Below, one piece after another: positions 11,940 to 12,411 of a DNA stretch of 12,411 bases. Origin of the DNA: Candidatus Woesearchaeota archaeon. Its GTDB lineage: Archaea > Nanobdellota > Nanobdellia > Woesearchaeales > SKIA01. Position 1 is the stretch's first letter. Each line of letters starts with the position of its first letter. The notes beneath the pieces are model-generated. The model was not told the origin of the DNA. It made no database searches and worked only from the letters and a program-made list of their open reading frames with translations. Location of the stretch: NCBI GenBank assembly GCA_007116645.1, contig SKIA01000048.1:1-12411 (forward strand). The letters run 5' to 3'. The position numbers and the translations under genes were made by a program.

Positions 11940-12411
11940 ATGAGAAGATGGAATGCATCAGAAAAAACTATTCTGGCTTTAATAGTTGGTTCAGCGGCGT
12001 TTAATGCTTGTAGCTCTCAAGATGTGCCTGAAGATACTACATATCTGAAGATAGCTGCTGCAGAAGCCTTAGCTCATCAATCGGGCGCTACTCGCGTCAC
12101 TATTCGTGCTCCTTCTGACAAGCACTCTCAATCTCGAGTTGGTTTCGTTGGATATGGAAGCAGGATGAACGGAGAGTTTTCATCACGTGTAAATTACCTA
12201 ACGCGAGACAACAATATTGTTTCTGAATCGCTTGACGGAGTCGTTCAAGGACGAAGATTAGATATTGAGCTCCCAGGGGATCGACGTATGATTGGAGATG
12301 GAGAGGGGTTCTACCACATTGTTAGTCGTGATGGTGACCGAAAGGGTCATTTGCGATTTGAGTTTACAGAGCGTGACGGAGAATTATACATGCAAGGGGA
12401 GTATTGTCCTC
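11940..12411 (+). CDS. Putative lipoprotein, N-terminal part (3' end outside window)
   Basis: The frame is open from ATG to the window edge (157 codons). A signal peptide is visible: Arg2-Arg3, a hydrophobic segment about 11-21, then FNACSS with Cys24 as the likely lipid-attachment residue. The mature part is soluble and rich in charged residues and beta-type alternation (for example VGFVGYGSRMNGEFSSRVNY near 68-87 and HLRFEFTERDGELYMQGEY near the visible end). Unlike the two lipoproteins on the left, it is not Gln/Glu-helical and is not related to them by eye. I do not recognise the family. The start is supported by a TATA box 26-27 nt upstream. An exposed membrane-tethered protein is the likely product. 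Confidence 0.7.
   Translation, partial: MRRWNASEKTILALIVGSAAFNACSSQDVPEDTTYLKIAAAEALAHQSGATRVTIRAPSDKHSQSRVGFVGYGSRMNGEFSSRVNYLTRDNNIVSESLDGVVQGRRLDIELPGDRRMIGDGEGFYHIVSRDGDRKGHLRFEFTERDGELYMQGEYCP

Overview
The window looks archaeal. It encodes the beta subunit of translation initiation factor aIF2, a Hef-type helicase-nuclease, an archaeo-eukaryotic primase and small archaeal winged-helix proteins. Nearly every gene has a TATA-like box 23-30 nt before its start codon, which suggests leaderless transcripts. A primase that joins a PriS-like catalytic part and a PriL-C-like tail in one chain, together with several Cys-lipoproteins and many short unknown membrane proteins, points to a DPANN archaeon (Woesearchaeota/Pacearchaeota/Nanoarchaeota-like). 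The lineage is an inference from gene content, not from a phylogeny.

Left third (1-4760), accessory region. It opens with the end of a membrane-anchored protein (1-420). Two diverged copies of one gene set follow. Copy A has a SurA-N-like lipoprotein (445-1098, -), a winged-helix protein (1198-1470, -), a polytopic membrane protein (1433-2149, -), an acidic 50-aa peptide (2259-2411, +) and a small Toprim protein (2443-2790, +). Copy B has a lipoprotein (2768-3382, -), a 5'-truncated Toprim remnant (3423-3550, +), a winged-helix protein (3565-3837, -), a membrane protein (3800-4480, -) and a 48-aa peptide (4605-4751, +). In both copies the membrane-protein gene overlaps the winged-helix gene by 38 nt, and the small peptide is divergent from it with a Shine-Dalgarno site. 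This arrangement suggests a membrane sensor plus DNA-binding regulator with linked output genes. I know of no named system with this layout.

Middle (4762-8132), information processing and isoprenoids. aIF2-beta (-) and Hef (+) diverge from an AT-rich spacer with four CTATATAG palindromes and a perfect 22-bp direct repeat. A type I isopentenyl-diphosphate isomerase follows Hef.

Right third (8112-12411). HtpX protease (-) converges on the isomerase gene with a 21-bp overlap. A 386-bp stretch holds what looks like a broken gene. An M24 metallopeptidase (-) and the primase (+) diverge from a shared promoter region. The primase tail resembles the PriL iron-sulfur domain, but all four expected cysteine positions are other residues. 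The window ends inside a second kind of Cys-lipoprotein gene (11940 onward).
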